Part shown: positions 9,493 through 19,015 of the stretch, in pieces
Layout: each line of letters opens with the position of its first letter
How positions within the stretch are numbered: position 1 is the first letter of the stretch
Origin: Solwaraspora sp. WMMD406
Lineage (GTDB): Bacteria > Actinomycetota > Actinomycetes > Mycobacteriales > Micromonosporaceae
Assembly: GCF_029626025.1 (NCBI RefSeq)
Contig: NZ_JARUBF010000001.1
Location: forward strand, 5,488,001-5,552,000
Direction: 5' to 3'
DNA length: 64,000 bases
Program-made: the position numbers and the translations under genes
Notes under the pieces: generated by a model
The model's input: the letters and a program-made list of their open reading frames with translations, nothing else
The model's database searches: none
Told to the model about the DNA's origin: nothing

Positions 9493-9714
9493 GTGGCCGG
9501 AACCGAGCCGGTAACGTCGCCCGACCAGCACAAGCCGGGCCATCGTAAGGCAGGACGCATCGGTGCCGTGGTCTCGGCGCTGGCACTGCTCGCCATGCTG
9601 ATCGGCAACCACGACGGCCGGGTCGAGAACATCTGGCTGATCGGCCTGGCCGTCGGCCTGCTGGCGATCGTCGTCGGCGACGCGGTGCTCCGCCGCAACG
9701 GCCTTCGTTCTTGA
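9493..9714 (+). CDS. DUF2631 domain-containing small membrane protein
   Basis: Seventy-three-residue protein starting at a GTG preceded by a near-perfect AAGGAGG. The N-terminus has a hydrophilic TSPDQHKPGHRKAGRIG segment, then two membrane helices (about residues 25-43 and 49-64), ending RRNGLRS. The DQHKPGHRK pattern and size match DUF2631 proteins of actinobacteria. The Mycobacterium homologue (Rv2876) also lies between dxr and rlmN, which supports the assignment. Function unknown. The end is 35 bp from the convergent DivIVA-domain gene. Confidence 0.85.
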   Translation: MAGTEPVTSPDQHKPGHRKAGRIGAVVSALALLAMLIGNHDGRVENIWLIGLAVGLLAIVVGDAVLRRNGLRS

Positions 9715-9749
9715 CGGCGATCACCCGACCGACCGGTCGGCTTCGGGGG

Positions 9750-10880
9750 TCAGCGGCGCTGGAGAATGTCTTGCACCTCCTTGAGCGCCGCGTCCACCTC
9801 CGCTTCGAAGTAGCCGCCAGTGACCAACCCGAACTGCACGGTGTCCAGCTCGGCGGTGTCCACCGGCATCGGCCCGCGTCCGGCCATGGCGGTCAAGATG
9901 TCTTCGAACAGCCGGTCGACCTGGGCCGGGTCGTAGCCGCTACCGAAGCGGCGGACCTGGAAGGTGCGCCGCATCTGATCTATCCGCTGCAGTTCGTTGC
10001 CAGGGCCGGACGGACGCGATGACATCGGGCCGCCGATCGAGGGGCCCCGCATCCCACCGCCGGGTCCGCCCATCCCCGGATGGCCACCGCCGGGTCCGCC
10101 CATCCCCGGATGGCCACCGCCGGGTCCGCCCATCCCCGGGTGAGCCGGAGCTTCTCCCTGACCAGGGCGCGTTCCCTGACCGGGCATGCCGGCGGGCCCA
10201 CCGACCGACGGTGGACCGCCCGACCCCGACCGACGGTCCGGAAAGTGAATCTCGGCAGTCATGTCGGCTCGGCCGTGCCGCCCCTGTTGGAAACCGTCGA
10301 ACCTGCCCTCGGGGGTGGGGCCGAACCCGCCGTGCGGGCTGGCCGGGGCCGGCGGGGGTAGCTGACCAGCGGGCGTGACCGGCGGGTATCCCCCGGTGGC
10401 GCGCGGATCCTCGTACCGCCCGTAGGCGCCGGTGGGCTGATCGGCGTACTGGCCGTACGGGTCGTGGCTCGGTCCACCTGCCTGCGCGGGCAATGGACGC
10501 GGCGGCAGCGCGGCGGCCGGCGGCATCGGGCGATCGGGAATCATCGGGCGATCGGGAATCATCGGCGCCACCCGCTCCGGCGGACCGTGCCGGTCCGCCG
10601 GCACCGACCGGTTCTCGGCGACTCGCCCGGCCGGGCCGCGTTCCTCCAACTCGGCCAACTGCCGCTCCACCCGGTCCAGGTGAAGGTCGACCTGCCATTC
10701 GTCGTATCCGTTGAACCGGACCCGAAAAACGACGTCGTGTACCTCCTGGGCGGAAACCGGTGACCCGACCGGCTCACCCGCGAGTGTGGCCTCGACACGG
10801 TCCAGGAAGGCATCCACTTCGTCGACCTTGTAACCGCGACGAAGCGCCCTACGCCGAAAGCGCTGTCCCTGACTCGCCAC
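9750..10880 (-). CDS. DivIVA domain-containing protein with Pro/Gly-rich linker
   Basis: A 376-residue protein with DivIVA-like motifs at both ends. Near the N-terminus are RRGYKVDEVDAFLDRVEATL (residues about 14-33) and a second copy around VRFNGYDEWQVDLHLDRVER. Near the C-terminus are RRFGSGYDPAQVDRLFEDIL and VTGGYFEAEVDAALKEVQDI. The YxxxxVD signature places it with DivIVA/Wag31-like polar-growth or septation proteins, although it lacks their long continuous coiled coil. The middle (about 90-300) is low-complexity, with Gly-Gly-Pro-Gly repeats. GTG at 10880 has AGGAGA upstream. It lies 37 bp downstream of rlmN on the same strand. Role in cell shape is inference. Confidence 0.85.
   Translation of the reverse strand: MASQGQRFRRRALRRGYKVDEVDAFLDRVEATLAGEPVGSPVSAQEVHDVVFRVRFNGYDEWQVDLHLDRVERQLAELEERGPAGRVAENRSVPADRHGPPERVAPMIPDRPMIPDRPMPPAAALPPRPLPAQAGGPSHDPYGQYADQPTGAYGRYEDPRATGGYPPVTPAGQLPPPAPASPHGGFGPTPEGRFDGFQQGRHGRADMTAEIHFPDRRSGSGGPPSVGGPAGMPGQGTRPGQGEAPAHPGMGGPGGGHPGMGGPGGGHPGMGGPGGGMRGPSIGGPMSSRPSGPGNELQRIDQMRRTFQVRRFGSGYDPAQVDRLFEDILTAMAGRGPMPVDTAELDTVQFGLVTGGYFEAEVDAALKEVQDILQRR
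10057..10140. repeat. 30-bp minisatellite inside the DivIVA-domain gene
   Basis: About 2.8 copies of a 30-bp unit beginning CCGCCGGGTCCGCCCATCCC, encoding ten-residue Gly-Pro-rich repeats (GGPGGGHPGM). The unit is a multiple of three, so copy-number change would keep the frame and alter linker length. Confidence 0.85.
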
Positions 10881-10917
10881 TATGTCTCCTGGTGTACTCG
10901 CTGATCACGCCAGCAGC

Positions 10918-12045
10918 TCATGTCGCCACCGCCGCGGCGGCCAGCTGCCCGCATGCACCGTCGATCTCCCGGCCCCGGGTGTCGCGAACCGTGGCCGGGA
11001 CGCCGGCCGCGCGCAGCCGCCGAACGAATTCCCGCTCCACCGGCTTGGCGCTGGCGTCCCACCGGCTGCCGGGTGTCGGATTGAGTGGAATGAGATTCAC
11101 GTGGGCCATGCGTCCAGCCAGCAATCGGCCCAAGAGATCGGCTCGCCACGGCTGGTCGTTCACATCCCGAATCATCGCGTATTCGATGGACACCCGCCGT
11201 CCCGTGCGATCCGCGTACTCCCACGCGGCGTCCAAGACTTCGGCGACCTTCCACCGTTGGTTGACAGGCACGAGCTCGTCGCGCAGATCATCATCGGGCG
11301 CGTGCAACGACAACGCAAGGGTCACCGAAAGGTCTTCTCCGGCCAGCCGCCGCATCGCCGGTACCAGCCCGACCGTCGAAACGGTCAGATGCCGCTGGGA
11401 CAGGCCCAGGCCTTCGGGCGGGGGGGCACAAAGCCGCCGAATCGCGGCGAGTACCCGGCCGTAGTTGGCCAACGGCTCGCCCATTCCCATGAACACGACA
11501 TGCGACAACCGGGGCGGTGATCCGGTGACTCCACCGCCGGCCGCCACCCTCGCCAGGTAGACGACCTGGTCGACGATCTCGGCGGTCGACAGGTTGCGGG
11601 TCAGCCCGGCCTGACCGGTGGCGCAGAACGGGCAGGCCATTCCGCAGCCGGCCTGGCTGGACACGCAGACCGTGACCCGGTCCGGGTAGCCCATCAGGAC
11701 GCTCTCGACCAACGAACCGTCGTGCAGCCGCCACAGCGCCTTGTGGGTGGCGCCCGCGTCGCACGAGCTTTCGCGCACCGGGGTCAGCAAGGTCGGAAGC
11801 AGGCGCTCGGTGATCAGGTCACGGGCGAGCGCTGGCAGGTCGGTCATCGCCGAGGGATCCCGGACCAGCCGACCGAAGTAGTGGTTGGAGACCTGCTTGG
11901 CCCGAAAGGCCGGTTGCCCCAGACCAGCGAGCAGCGTCCGCCGCTCGGCGAGATCCAGGTCGGCGAGGTGCCGGGGCGGCATGGTGGGCCGACCGGCGGC
12001 CTCGGTGGGCACCGGACGGAGTGGGGTCAGCGGCAGGCTTCTCAT
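10918..12045 (-). CDS. rlmN: 23S rRNA (adenine2503-C2)/tRNA methyltransferase RlmN
   Basis: Radical-SAM enzyme that methylates C2 of A2503 in 23S rRNA and A37 in some tRNAs. The ATG at 12045 gives 375 residues, the usual size. The [4Fe-4S] motif is C134-G-M-A-C138-P-F-C141. The second catalytic cysteine is C365 near the end (GACGQLA), and the downstream regions [12 protein letters not shown] and [17 protein letters not shown]-like are intact. A longer open frame reaches 12132 but adds sequence without family support. It lies between cdsA and the DivIVA-domain gene, as in Mycobacterium, where rlmN is Rv2880c. Confidence 0.96.
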   Translation of the reverse strand: MRSLPLTPLRPVPTEAAGRPTMPPRHLADLDLAERRTLLAGLGQPAFRAKQVSNHYFGRLVRDPSAMTDLPALARDLITERLLPTLLTPVRESSCDAGATHKALWRLHDGSLVESVLMGYPDRVTVCVSSQAGCGMACPFCATGQAGLTRNLSTAEIVDQVVYLARVAAGGGVTGSPPRLSHVVFMGMGEPLANYGRVLAAIRRLCAPPPEGLGLSQRHLTVSTVGLVPAMRRLAGEDLSVTLALSLHAPDDDLRDELVPVNQRWKVAEVLDAAWEYADRTGRRVSIEYAMIRDVNDQPWRADLLGRLLAGRMAHVNLIPLNPTPGSRWDASAKPVEREFVRRLRAAGVPATVRDTRGREIDGACGQLAAAAVAT

Positions 12046-12135
12046 GACAGGTCCAGTCTCCCACGATCCCGCCGCAACCGGCTCACCCCGGGGCAGGGAT
12101 CGATCAGTGACGGCACGAGCGCCCGGATCCACGTC

Positions 12136-13617
12136 TCATCCGGCTGGAGCGATCAGGGTCAACACAAGATAGGCGGTGGGCAGCGCGAACAGGATCGAGT
12201 CGAGCCGGTCCATCAACCCGCCATGGCCGGGCAACAGATTGCTCATGTCCTTGACGCGCAGATCCCGCTTGATCATCGATTCGGCGAGGTCACCGAGCAC
12301 GGCGGCCACCGAGATCGCCACCCCGAACACCGCTCCCCACCAGGGCATGACGTCAAGCAGCAGGTAGAGCAGCAGCGCGCTGCCAGCGGCGGCGGCGGCC
12401 ACCGAACCGGCAAACCCCTCCCAGGACTTCTTGGGGCTGATCGTCGGCGCCATCGGATGCCGGCCGAGGAACACTCCGGCCGCGTAACCTCCGGTGTCGG
12501 ACAGGATGACCGCGGCCAGTGTCACCAGGATCTGGAGGTCGCCATCGGGTCGGCTCGTCAGCAACGCGGCGAACCCACCCAGGAACGGAACGTAGACGGC
12601 GACCAAGGTCGCGGCGGCGGCGTCCCGTTGGTACCCCTGAGGGCCGTCACCCAGCCGCCAGACCAGGGTGGCCAGCACCGTCGCCAGCAGCCCGAGGGCG
12701 AGCGCGTCCGGGCCGGTACGCCAGGCCAGCACCATCATCAGCACGCCACCCACCAGCAGCGGCGGTACCGGTGGCTGCAGTCCGGCGGTCCGCAGCGCCC
12801 GACTCATTTCCCAGATCGCGACGCCGATCGCCACGACCAGAACTCCGAGGAACGCCGGCCGCCAGACGAAGAGCGACGACAGGATGAGGGCCCCCAGCCC
12901 GACGCCGACGCCGATCGCCGCAGGCAGGTTCCGACCAGCCCGGCTCGGCCCGGGACCACTACCGCCCGGTCCGGAACCGGCAGACGGCTCCCGGCCAGCG
13001 GACGTCTCACGGTCAACCGAGACGTCGGCGGAGCCGGCCTTCGCGGCGGCAGAGGATCGACTCGGCGTGCCACCTGCGCGACGTCGGCGCGCGCCGGCGC
13101 GGCGACGCGCCGGGGATTCCGGCTCGGTCCGGGGCAGCATCTCGGTAGGGGTCTCGGCCGTCGCCGCTGACTCGTCTACCGGTGACGACCTGCTCCCGGT
13201 CGGCCGGTCGTTCGTACGTACACCATCGGGGTGGAGATGGTCCGGACGCGAGCCATCGGGACGCAGGTCGTCCGGACCATCGACGGCCCCGGCGTACGGG
13301 GCACGACCACCGGCACCGGTGAAGGGGCTACGGCCGGCGGTCGGTCCCGCGTACGGGAACTCGCCGGTACCGGTATACGGGCCACCGCCGGACGGGCCGG
13401 CACCGTTGATGCCGGCGTACGGGTTCGTCGGGGGTCTACCGTCGTATCCGGGGCGTCCGTATCCGGGGCGTCCCACCTGGCCGTTGGGTTCAGCCCGATC
13501 GACCGCCGGGTGGCCGTTACGGAACCCCGGAGCGGACGGTTCAGGCGCGGCACCGGAGTACCGCGCCCGATGACGATCGTCCGGGTGATCACCGCCGGCG
13601 GTCTCGGGGTAGGACAT
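12136..13617 (-). CDS. cdsA: Phosphatidate cytidylyltransferase with long disordered N-terminus
   Basis: Makes CDP-diacylglycerol from phosphatidate and CTP, the branch point for membrane phospholipids. The C-terminal about 270 residues are a polytopic membrane domain with the CDS signature: SDTGGYAAGVFLGRHPMAP, SPKKSWEG and MIKRDLRVKDMSNLLPGHGG-x-MDRLDS. The N-terminal about 225 residues are hydrophilic Pro/Gly/Asp/Arg-rich sequence with repeated PYAG/PGYG motifs and no fold I recognise. At 493 residues it is much longer than the usual 280-380. The start overlaps the frr stop by one base (TGATG), so frr and cdsA are coupled. Confidence 0.94.
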   Translation of the reverse strand: MSYPETAGGDHPDDRHRARYSGAAPEPSAPGFRNGHPAVDRAEPNGQVGRPGYGRPGYDGRPPTNPYAGINGAGPSGGGPYTGTGEFPYAGPTAGRSPFTGAGGRAPYAGAVDGPDDLRPDGSRPDHLHPDGVRTNDRPTGSRSSPVDESAATAETPTEMLPRTEPESPARRRAGARRRRAGGTPSRSSAAAKAGSADVSVDRETSAGREPSAGSGPGGSGPGPSRAGRNLPAAIGVGVGLGALILSSLFVWRPAFLGVLVVAIGVAIWEMSRALRTAGLQPPVPPLLVGGVLMMVLAWRTGPDALALGLLATVLATLVWRLGDGPQGYQRDAAAATLVAVYVPFLGGFAALLTSRPDGDLQILVTLAAVILSDTGGYAAGVFLGRHPMAPTISPKKSWEGFAGSVAAAAAGSALLLYLLLDVMPWWGAVFGVAISVAAVLGDLAESMIKRDLRVKDMSNLLPGHGGLMDRLDSILFALPTAYLVLTLIAPAG

Positions 13618-14174
13618 CAGACCTCGAGCAGCTCGGATTCCTTGTGCTTGACCAAGTCGTCAATGCTCGACACGTACCGGTGGGTCAGGTCGTCGAGTTC
13701 CTTCTCGGCCCGGCGTCCATCGTCCTCCCCTGCCTCGCCGTCCTTGACGATCCGATCCAGTTCTTCCTTGCCCTTACGGCGGACGTTGCGGATGGCCACC
13801 TTGGCGTCCTCGCCCTTGCCCCGGGCAACCTTGATCATGTCGCGCCGACGGTCCTCGGTCATCTGCGGCAGCAGAATGCGCAGCTGGTTGCCCTCGTTGT
13901 TGGGGTTCACCCCAAGATCCGAATCACGGATCGCCTTTTCCATCGCGGCCAACTGCGACATGTCGTACGGCTTGATGATCGCCATCCGCGGCTCGGGAAC
14001 GGCCACCGACGCCATCTGGGTGATCGGCGTCGGGGTCCCGTAGTAGTCGAGCACGATCCGGGAGAACATCGCCGGCGTCGCCCGACCGGTCCTGATCGCG
14101 CCAAGGTCCTCCTTGGCGTGCTCGACAGCGCGCTCCATCTTCTCCTCGGCTTCGAGAAGCGTCTCCTCGATCAC
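13617..14174 (-). CDS. frr: Ribosome recycling factor
   Basis: Splits post-termination ribosomes together with EF-G. The 185-residue length is standard. The sequence has the RRF hallmarks: [10 protein letters not shown] (residues about 28-37), [42 protein letters not shown] and the long C-terminal helix to ESELLEV. GTG start with GAAGGAGG upstream. Part of the pyrH-frr-cdsA run; 75 bp separate it from pyrH. Confidence 0.97.
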   Translation of the reverse strand: MIEETLLEAEEKMERAVEHAKEDLGAIRTGRATPAMFSRIVLDYYGTPTPITQMASVAVPEPRMAIIKPYDMSQLAAMEKAIRDSDLGVNPNNEGNQLRILLPQMTEDRRRDMIKVARGKGEDAKVAIRNVRRKGKEELDRIVKDGEAGEDDGRRAEKELDDLTHRYVSSIDDLVKHKESELLEV

Positions 14175-14249
14175 CTGCTCCGTCGCCTCCTTCTGGTGGT
14201 TCCTGTCCTGCGTGGCCGCTCGGCGGGCGTGCCGGCGGACAACCGTCCG

Positions 14250-15017
14250 TCAGGCCGTGATCAAGGTACCGATACGTTCGCCGGCGACCGCGCGCACGAT
14301 CGTGTCGTCGCCCTGCGCGCCGAAGACCAGCATCGGCAGGTCGTTGTCCATGCAGAGGCTGAAGGCCGCGGCGTCGGCCACCCGCAGTCCGCGCCGGAGC
14401 GCCTCGGCGAAGGTCACGGTGTCCAGCTTGCGGGCGGTGGGGTCGGTACGCGGATCGGCCGTGTACACCCCGTCGACGCCGTTCTTGCTCATCAGCACCA
14501 CGTCGGCGTGGATCTCCAGGGCCCGCTGCGCCGAGACCGTGTCCGTCGAGAAGTACGGCATGCCGGCCCCGGCGCCGAAGATCACCACGCGGCCCTTCTC
14601 CAGATGACGGATGGCACGTAGTGGGATGTAGGGCTCGGCGACCTGGGCCATGGTGATCGCGCTCTGCACTCGTGTCTCCACGCCTTCCTTCTCCAGGAAG
14701 TCCTGCAGAGCCAGGCAGTTCATCACGGTGCCGAGCATGCCCATGTAGTCGGCGCGGGCGCGGTCCATGCCGCGCTTCTGCAGTTCGGCGCCACGGAAGA
14801 AGTTGCCGCCACCGACCACGACGGAGACCTGCACGCCGAGCCGGGACACGGTCGCGATCTGCCGGGCGATGTCCTGCACCACGTCCGGGTCGACCCCGAT
14901 CGCCCCGCCGCCGAAGACCTCCCCGGACAGCTTCAGGACGACCCGCCGGGACCGTCCGGGCGGGGGTGCCGTGGGGTCGTCCGCCGCCAGCGTGTGCCCA
15001 CTCACTACCTGCGTCAT
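14250..15017 (-). CDS. pyrH: UMP kinase
   Basis: Phosphorylates UMP to UDP using ATP; amino-acid-kinase fold, hexameric and GTP-regulated in other bacteria. Of 255 residues, the core begins after a 24-residue polar extension. Motifs visible are [13 protein letters not shown] (phosphate loop), [53 protein letters not shown] and [12 protein letters not shown]. Located between tsf and frr in the usual actinobacterial order. The stretch to tsf (15018-15170) carries two terminator-like hairpins, so pyrH probably has its own promoter there. Confidence 0.97.
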   Translation of the reverse strand: MTQVVSGHTLAADDPTAPPPGRSRRVVLKLSGEVFGGGAIGVDPDVVQDIARQIATVSRLGVQVSVVVGGGNFFRGAELQKRGMDRARADYMGMLGTVMNCLALQDFLEKEGVETRVQSAITMAQVAEPYIPLRAIRHLEKGRVVIFGAGAGMPYFSTDTVSAQRALEIHADVVLMSKNGVDGVYTADPRTDPTARKLDTVTFAEALRRGLRVADAAAFSLCMDNDLPMLVFGAQGDDTIVRAVAGERIGTLITA

Positions 15018-15071
15018 CCGACCCGCCCTTCCCTAGCTGCCGTCAGCGCCGCACTGCCCACACTACGGAAC

Positions 15072-15113
15072 GAGGAGGCCGTAGTGCCTGTCACGTACAC
15101 CAACGGCCTCCTC
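15072..15113 (-). terminator. Hairpin between tsf and pyrH, 11-bp stem
   Basis: Perfect 11-bp inverted repeat, 15072-15082 (GAGGAGGCCGT) pairing with 15103-15113, around a 20-nt loop. There is no U-tract on the tsf-sense strand. It could be a second terminator for rpsB-tsf or part of the pyrH leader. Confidence 0.5.
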
Positions 15114-15127
15114 TATCGATCGCTTTC

Positions 15128-15158
15128 ACCTGTCCGTCGGCCTGGCCGACGGACAGGT
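15128..15158 (-). terminator. Terminator-like hairpin downstream of tsf, 13-bp stem
   Basis: Perfect inverted repeat 15128-15140 (ACCTGTCCGTCGG) with 15146-15158 and a 5-nt centre, only 13 bp past the tsf stop. It lacks a U-run, as is common for actinobacterial terminators. Confidence 0.7.
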
Positions 15159-15170
15159 CTGGCCCACGGA

Positions 15171-16001
15171 TCAGGCCTGGCCGACCTCGAACCGCAGGAA
15201 GCCGGTGACGTCGATGCCAGCCTCGGCGAGCACCTGCTTGACGGTCTTCTTGTTGTCCGCGACCGAGGCCTGCTCGAGCAGGACGAAGTCCTTGAAGAAG
15301 GCGTTCACCCGACCCTCGACGATCTTGGACATCGCCGCCTCCGGCTTGCCCTCCTCGCGGGCGGTCTGCTCGGCGATCCGGCGCTCGGATTCGACCGTCT
15401 CGGCCGGGACCTCGTCCCGGGTGAGGAACCGCGGCCGCATCGCGGCGATCTGCATCGCCACGCCACGCGCGTCGGCGTCGCCGGCCTCGTCGGCCTTGCC
15501 CGCGTACGCCACCAGCACACCGACCTGCGGCGGCAGGTCCTGCGCCTTGCGGTGCAGGTAGACCGCCACGGTGCCGTCGAGGCGGCCGAACCGGTTCAGC
15601 ACCAGCTTCTCGCCGATCTTGGCGGACTGCTCCTGGACGGCGTCGGCGACGGGCCGTCCGTCCGGCAGGGTGGAGCCGAGCAGCGCCTCGGCGTCGGCCG
15701 CCTTGATTTGCTCCCCGTGCTCGACCAGCAACTGGGCGAACTCGATGAAGTCAGTGTTCTTCGCGACGAAGTCCGTCTCGCAGTTGAACTCGAGAAGCGC
15801 GGACCCGTGGTGGGCCACCAGTCCGTTGGCGGCGGTCCGACCGGCCCGCTTACCGACATCCTTGGCACCCTTGATCCGCAGGATCTCGATGGCCTTGTCG
15901 AAGTCGCCCTCGGCTTCCTGCAGCGCCTTCTTGGAGTCCATCATGCCGGCGCCGGTGAGGTCGCGGAGCTTCTTGACATCCGCTGCGGTGAAGTTGGACA
16001 T
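15171..16001 (-). CDS. tsf: Translation elongation factor Ts
   Basis: Guanine-nucleotide exchange factor for EF-Tu. The 276-residue protein begins [20 protein letters not shown], the canonical EF-Ts N-terminus, and has [19 protein letters not shown], the [11 protein letters not shown] segment and the core motif ETDFVAKN that contacts EF-Tu. It ends with [12 protein letters not shown]. It lies 42 bp downstream of rpsB and is followed by strong hairpins, so rpsB-tsf is a two-gene operon as in most bacteria. Confidence 0.98.
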   Translation of the reverse strand: MSNFTAADVKKLRDLTGAGMMDSKKALQEAEGDFDKAIEILRIKGAKDVGKRAGRTAANGLVAHHGSALLEFNCETDFVAKNTDFIEFAQLLVEHGEQIKAADAEALLGSTLPDGRPVADAVQEQSAKIGEKLVLNRFGRLDGTVAVYLHRKAQDLPPQVGVLVAYAGKADEAGDADARGVAMQIAAMRPRFLTRDEVPAETVESERRIAEQTAREEGKPEAAMSKIVEGRVNAFFKDFVLLEQASVADNKKTVKQVLAEAGIDVTGFLRFEVGQA

Positions 16002-16043
16002 AACTCTCTCTTCGATCTCGTCAGGCAGCTGGTTGAATGGTCG

Positions 16044-16874
16044 TCATTCTGCGGCGGCGGGGGCGGGTGCGGGCTCGTTGTCCTTCTTGTCCGGGCCTTC
16101 GAGCAACTCGCGCTCCCACTCGGCGAGCGGTTCGTCGGTGGCGACGGCGCCCGGCTCGGGCTTGTCGTCGGTGCCCCGCTGCTTGCCGGAACGGGCGATC
16201 AGACCGTCCGCGACCGCTGCGGCGACGACCCGCGTGAGCAGTTCGGCGGAGCGGATCGCGTCGTCGTTGCCGGGGATCGGGAAGTCGACCTCGTCGGGGT
16301 CACAGTTGGTGTCGAGCACCGCGATCACCGGGATGCCCAGCTTGCGGGCCTCGTCGACCGCGATGTGCTCCTTCTTGGTGTCGACGACCCAGATCGCCGC
16401 CGGAACCTTCTGCATGTCCCGCAGACCGCCGAGGGTCCGGCTGAGCTTGTCCTTTTCCCGGGACAGCTGCAGCGTTTCCTTCTTGGTGTAGCCCTGCGCG
16501 GTGCCGGTCAGGTCGAGCGCCTCGAGTTCCTTCATCCGCTGCAGCCGCTTGTAGACCGTCTGGAAGTTGGTCAGCATGCCGCCCAGCCAGCGGTGGTTGA
16601 CGTACGGCTGTCCCACCCGGGTCGCCTGCTCGGCGATTGCTTCCTGGGCCTGCTTCTTGGTGCCGACGAACAGAATGTTGCCGCCCTCGGCGACCGTGTC
16701 CCGGACGAAGCTGTACGCCTTCTCGATGTAGTCGAGAGTCTGGCGCAGGTCGATGATGTAGATGCCGTTACGCTCAGTGAAGATGAAGCGCTTCATCTTC
16801 GGGTTCCAGCGCCGGGTCTGGTGCCCGAAGTGCACACCACTTTCCAGCAACTGCCGCATGGTCACCACAGCCAT
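16044..16874 (-). CDS. rpsB: 30S ribosomal protein S2
   Basis: Small-subunit ribosomal protein. The ATG at 16874 follows CGAGGGAGAACGCACC and gives [20 protein letters not shown], the standard S2 start, in 276 residues. Family motifs [50 protein letters not shown] and [20 protein letters not shown] are intact. The last 35 residues are an acidic/Pro/Ala tail. The longer upstream frame to 17033 is leader sequence. Confidence 0.98.
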   Translation of the reverse strand: MAVVTMRQLLESGVHFGHQTRRWNPKMKRFIFTERNGIYIIDLRQTLDYIEKAYSFVRDTVAEGGNILFVGTKKQAQEAIAEQATRVGQPYVNHRWLGGMLTNFQTVYKRLQRMKELEALDLTGTAQGYTKKETLQLSREKDKLSRTLGGLRDMQKVPAAIWVVDTKKEHIAVDEARKLGIPVIAVLDTNCDPDEVDFPIPGNDDAIRSAELLTRVVAAAVADGLIARSGKQRGTDDKPEPGAVATDEPLAEWERELLEGPDKKDNEPAPAPAAAE

Positions 16875-17229
16875 GGTGCGTTCTCCCTCGAAGTCCCTGG
16901 TTGTCACGCCAGCCAGGTGGCCGGACGTCCTGGCGCCCGGTCGCCGGTCATGGTGGGCCTGAGCGATCAGGACCAGGGAACCGTCGCCCCCACGGCAACT
17001 GCCGGGGAGAAGGGCGCGCGAGGTCGACCACACAAGGTGGTCGCCAGTTGTTCAGTGTACGCCCTACGCCCCTCGCCGGGCCCGGCAGGCCAGGCGTACC
17101 CATTTCGGGCACATCGCCACCGCTCGCGCCGAGCCGACGCCCACGCATTCCAGGACCGCGTCGCCGCTGCCTGGGCTGGCCACCGCCCTGGCCGGCCGGG
17201 CCCACGGCTCGGCCGGCCAGGCCCACGAC
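16875..17229 (-). promoter_or_regulatory. Intergenic region holding the rpsB leader and probable promoter
   Basis: 355 bp with no supported gene. On the minus strand a TACACT hexamer at 17054-17059 is a plausible -10 element, which would give an rpsB leader of about 170 nt. I see no clear -35 and no recognised ribosomal-protein leader structure. The right-hand end contains the terminator of the upstream membrane-protein gene. Confidence 0.35.
17188..17220 (-). terminator. Terminator-like hairpin, 11-bp GC stem
   Basis: Perfect inverted repeat 17188-17198 (CTGGCCGGCCG) with 17210-17220 around an 11-nt loop, about 10 bp beyond the stop of the repeat-rich membrane protein and upstream of the rpsB promoter region. 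Confidence 0.6.
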
Positions 17230-18249
17230 TCAGGCGGCCAGGCCCGCGACCAGGAAGAGCACCAGACCGACGAAGAGGTAGGCGGTCGGTGGACGCAGCC
17301 ACGCGTTGGCCGGGTCACCGACCTTGGTCGCACCGGTGGTCAACGCGAACAGGCCGACGCCGAACGCCGGAAGCCCGATCATCATGACCGTGCCGGCGAC
17401 GACCGCGCCCACCTGCACCGGGTCGGCCAGCGCTCCGTCGAGCAGGAGGCGCAGGGCAGGCACTTCGAAGATCATCACCAGTACGGCGTACAGGATCGCC
17501 AGCGCCGGTCGCCGGCTGCGGTACACCCCGTCGCCGAACGTTCCCGCTGCCGGCGCTCGACGGCCGTACTCCCCGGGTGGCTGACCGGACGGGTCACCCG
17601 CCGGCCGAGGCGTCACCGGCGGCATCAGGCCGGTCGGTACGTTCACGGAGCTGGTCGGCTCCGCCGGCCGGCCGCCCGGTTGGCCCGCGATCGCCGGCTC
17701 GCCGCGTTGCTCGGGTGCCGCGAGCGGCGGAGCGCTCGCCGGCCCCGCCGCGAACGGCGGGCTACTCGCGGGTGCGGCGAATGGCGGAGCGCTCGCCGGC
17801 CCCGCCGCGAACGGCGGGCTACTGGCCGGTGGGGCGAACGGCGGAGCGCTCTCCGACCGGGCGAACGGCGGAGCACTGGCGGGTTCCGCCGCAGCGCGGC
17901 GGCCCGGTTCCGCAGCGGCGCGGCGACCCGGTTCGGCAGCGGCGCGGCGGCCCGGCTCCAGCGGCGTACGGGACGACCGGCTCGACCGTGTCTCACCGAT
18001 GCCGTCCGAGCCCTGTCCACCCTCGCTGCCGGGGTAGCCGCCTGGTTCGCCGTGCCGGGCGCCGAGGCCCAGCGGATCGTCGCCGAAGCGCTCGGCGGGC
18101 CCGTCCGCAGGATGGCCGGGATGGCCGTTGCGCGGCTCGGCGATCGGATACCGCTCCGCTCCGCCAGCCTGCCAGCCCTGGTCAACATAGGTGCGCTCGG
18201 AGTACCACCGAGGATCGGGGTCGTCCGGGTAGTTTCGGTTCGGGTCCAC
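17230..18249 (-). CDS. Hypothetical membrane protein with repeat-rich disordered N-terminus
   Basis: I do not recognise a family. From a GTG at 18249 (339 residues, [20 protein letters not shown]) the first about 230 residues are disordered and contain three EPGRRAAA repeats and a series of S-A-P-P-F-A units. The C-terminal about 110 residues hold three membrane helices ([57 protein letters not shown]). The start is uncertain: no clear ribosome site precedes the GTG, and the frame is open to 18396. It sits upstream of rpsB on the same strand, but a hairpin and 355 bp separate them. The tail resembles generic actinobacterial hypothetical membrane proteins. Confidence 0.7.
   Translation of the reverse strand: MDPNRNYPDDPDPRWYSERTYVDQGWQAGGAERYPIAEPRNGHPGHPADGPAERFGDDPLGLGARHGEPGGYPGSEGGQGSDGIGETRSSRSSRTPLEPGRRAAAEPGRRAAAEPGRRAAAEPASAPPFARSESAPPFAPPASSPPFAAGPASAPPFAAPASSPPFAAGPASAPPLAAPEQRGEPAIAGQPGGRPAEPTSSVNVPTGLMPPVTPRPAGDPSGQPPGEYGRRAPAAGTFGDGVYRSRRPALAILYAVLVMIFEVPALRLLLDGALADPVQVGAVVAGTVMMIGLPAFGVGLFALTTGATKVGDPANAWLRPPTAYLFVGLVLFLVAGLAA
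17726..17839. repeat. 57-bp tandem duplication in the membrane-protein gene
   Basis: Two adjacent copies of a 57-bp unit beginning GGCGGAGCGCTCGCCGGCCC (17726 and 17783), encoding the 19-residue Pro/Ala/Phe repeat. Third-base differences are few, suggesting a recent duplication. Confidence 0.75.
17884..17955. repeat. 24-bp minisatellite, three copies (EPGRRAAA)
   Basis: Three consecutive 24-bp units (17884-17907, 17908-17931, 17932-17955), each encoding the octapeptide EPGRRAAA on the minus strand. The copies differ by a few bases. Confidence 0.8.
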
Positions 18250-18449
18250 GGACAGGCACCGTATGCCACCGGCACCAACACCGCCACCCAGCCGATCGGG
18301 TGACCGTCGGCACCTCGGACCAGGGACGTGACGGGCCCGCTTAGCACACTCGCGGTGACGATCTCGCGCTGTCCACATCCGCCGCCGGTCGTCCACATCC
18401 CGGGACCGACACCGCGCGGCTGACCCGGCGTGCGCCGCAGGGTGGAGCG

Positions 18450-18812
18450 ATGACTTCCACCAGACAGGCCGTCGGGGCGTACGGCGAACGGTGCGCCGTG
18501 CGGTACCTGATCAATGCCGGGCTCGTCATCGTCGCCCGCAACTGGCGTCGCCAGGGCGGCGAGATCGACATCATCGCGCGCGACGGCGAGACGCTCGTCT
18601 TCTGCGAGGTCAAGACCAGGCGGGACACCCGCTACGGGTCGCCCGAGGAAGCGGTCACCGGCGCCAAGGCCGCGCGGATTCGTCGGCTCGCCGCCCACTG
18701 GCTCGCCGAGAATCCGGATCAGGGCAGACGCGACGTCCGGTTCGATCTCGTCGCCGTTCTGGTGGGTACGCGCGGCGCGGCCGAGGTGCGACACCTGCCT
18801 GCGGTGTTCTGA
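18450..18812 (+). CDS. YraN family (UPF0102) endonuclease-like protein
   Basis: A 120-residue protein of the YraN family, which has an archaeal Holliday-junction-resolvase/restriction-like fold; biochemical role not established. Family motifs are [15 protein letters not shown] at the N-terminus and [19 protein letters not shown] followed by CEVKTRR, in which E, D and ExK form the nuclease-like site. The ATG at 18450 follows AGGGTGGAG. It heads a plus-strand cluster with yifB and dprA, matching Mycobacterium Rv2898c-Rv2896c. That neighbourhood suggests a link to DNA uptake or recombination. Confidence 0.92.
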   Translation: MTSTRQAVGAYGERCAVRYLINAGLVIVARNWRRQGGEIDIIARDGETLVFCEVKTRRDTRYGSPEEAVTGAKAARIRRLAAHWLAENPDQGRRDVRFDLVAVLVGTRGAAEVRHLPAVF

Positions 18813-19015
18813 GGCCCGGTGCCCGATCGCATAGCACATCACGGGTTCGCGGGAGGCGTTGTCCACAGCGACGCCGTCATCCACAGTGCCGGCTCCGGCG
18901 GCTCGTTCGGACGCCACACCGGACGCCATCGTCGACGCATGACAGTTCGATCGCATCCCCGTGCCCGTCGCGGAACGCCGGCACGCTCCGGCTCTGTTCC
19001 TGAGGCGGTCCGGCG

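Noticed and set aside
14994-17387. Long plus-strand open frame (about 797 codons) opposite tsf and rpsB
   Set aside because: Composition and frame are those of a mirror of well-supported genes in very GC-rich DNA; no family features.
18813-19015. Possible tRNA in the yraN-yifB gap
   Set aside because: No cloverleaf stems or T-loop pattern found; no tRNA seen anywhere in the window by eye.
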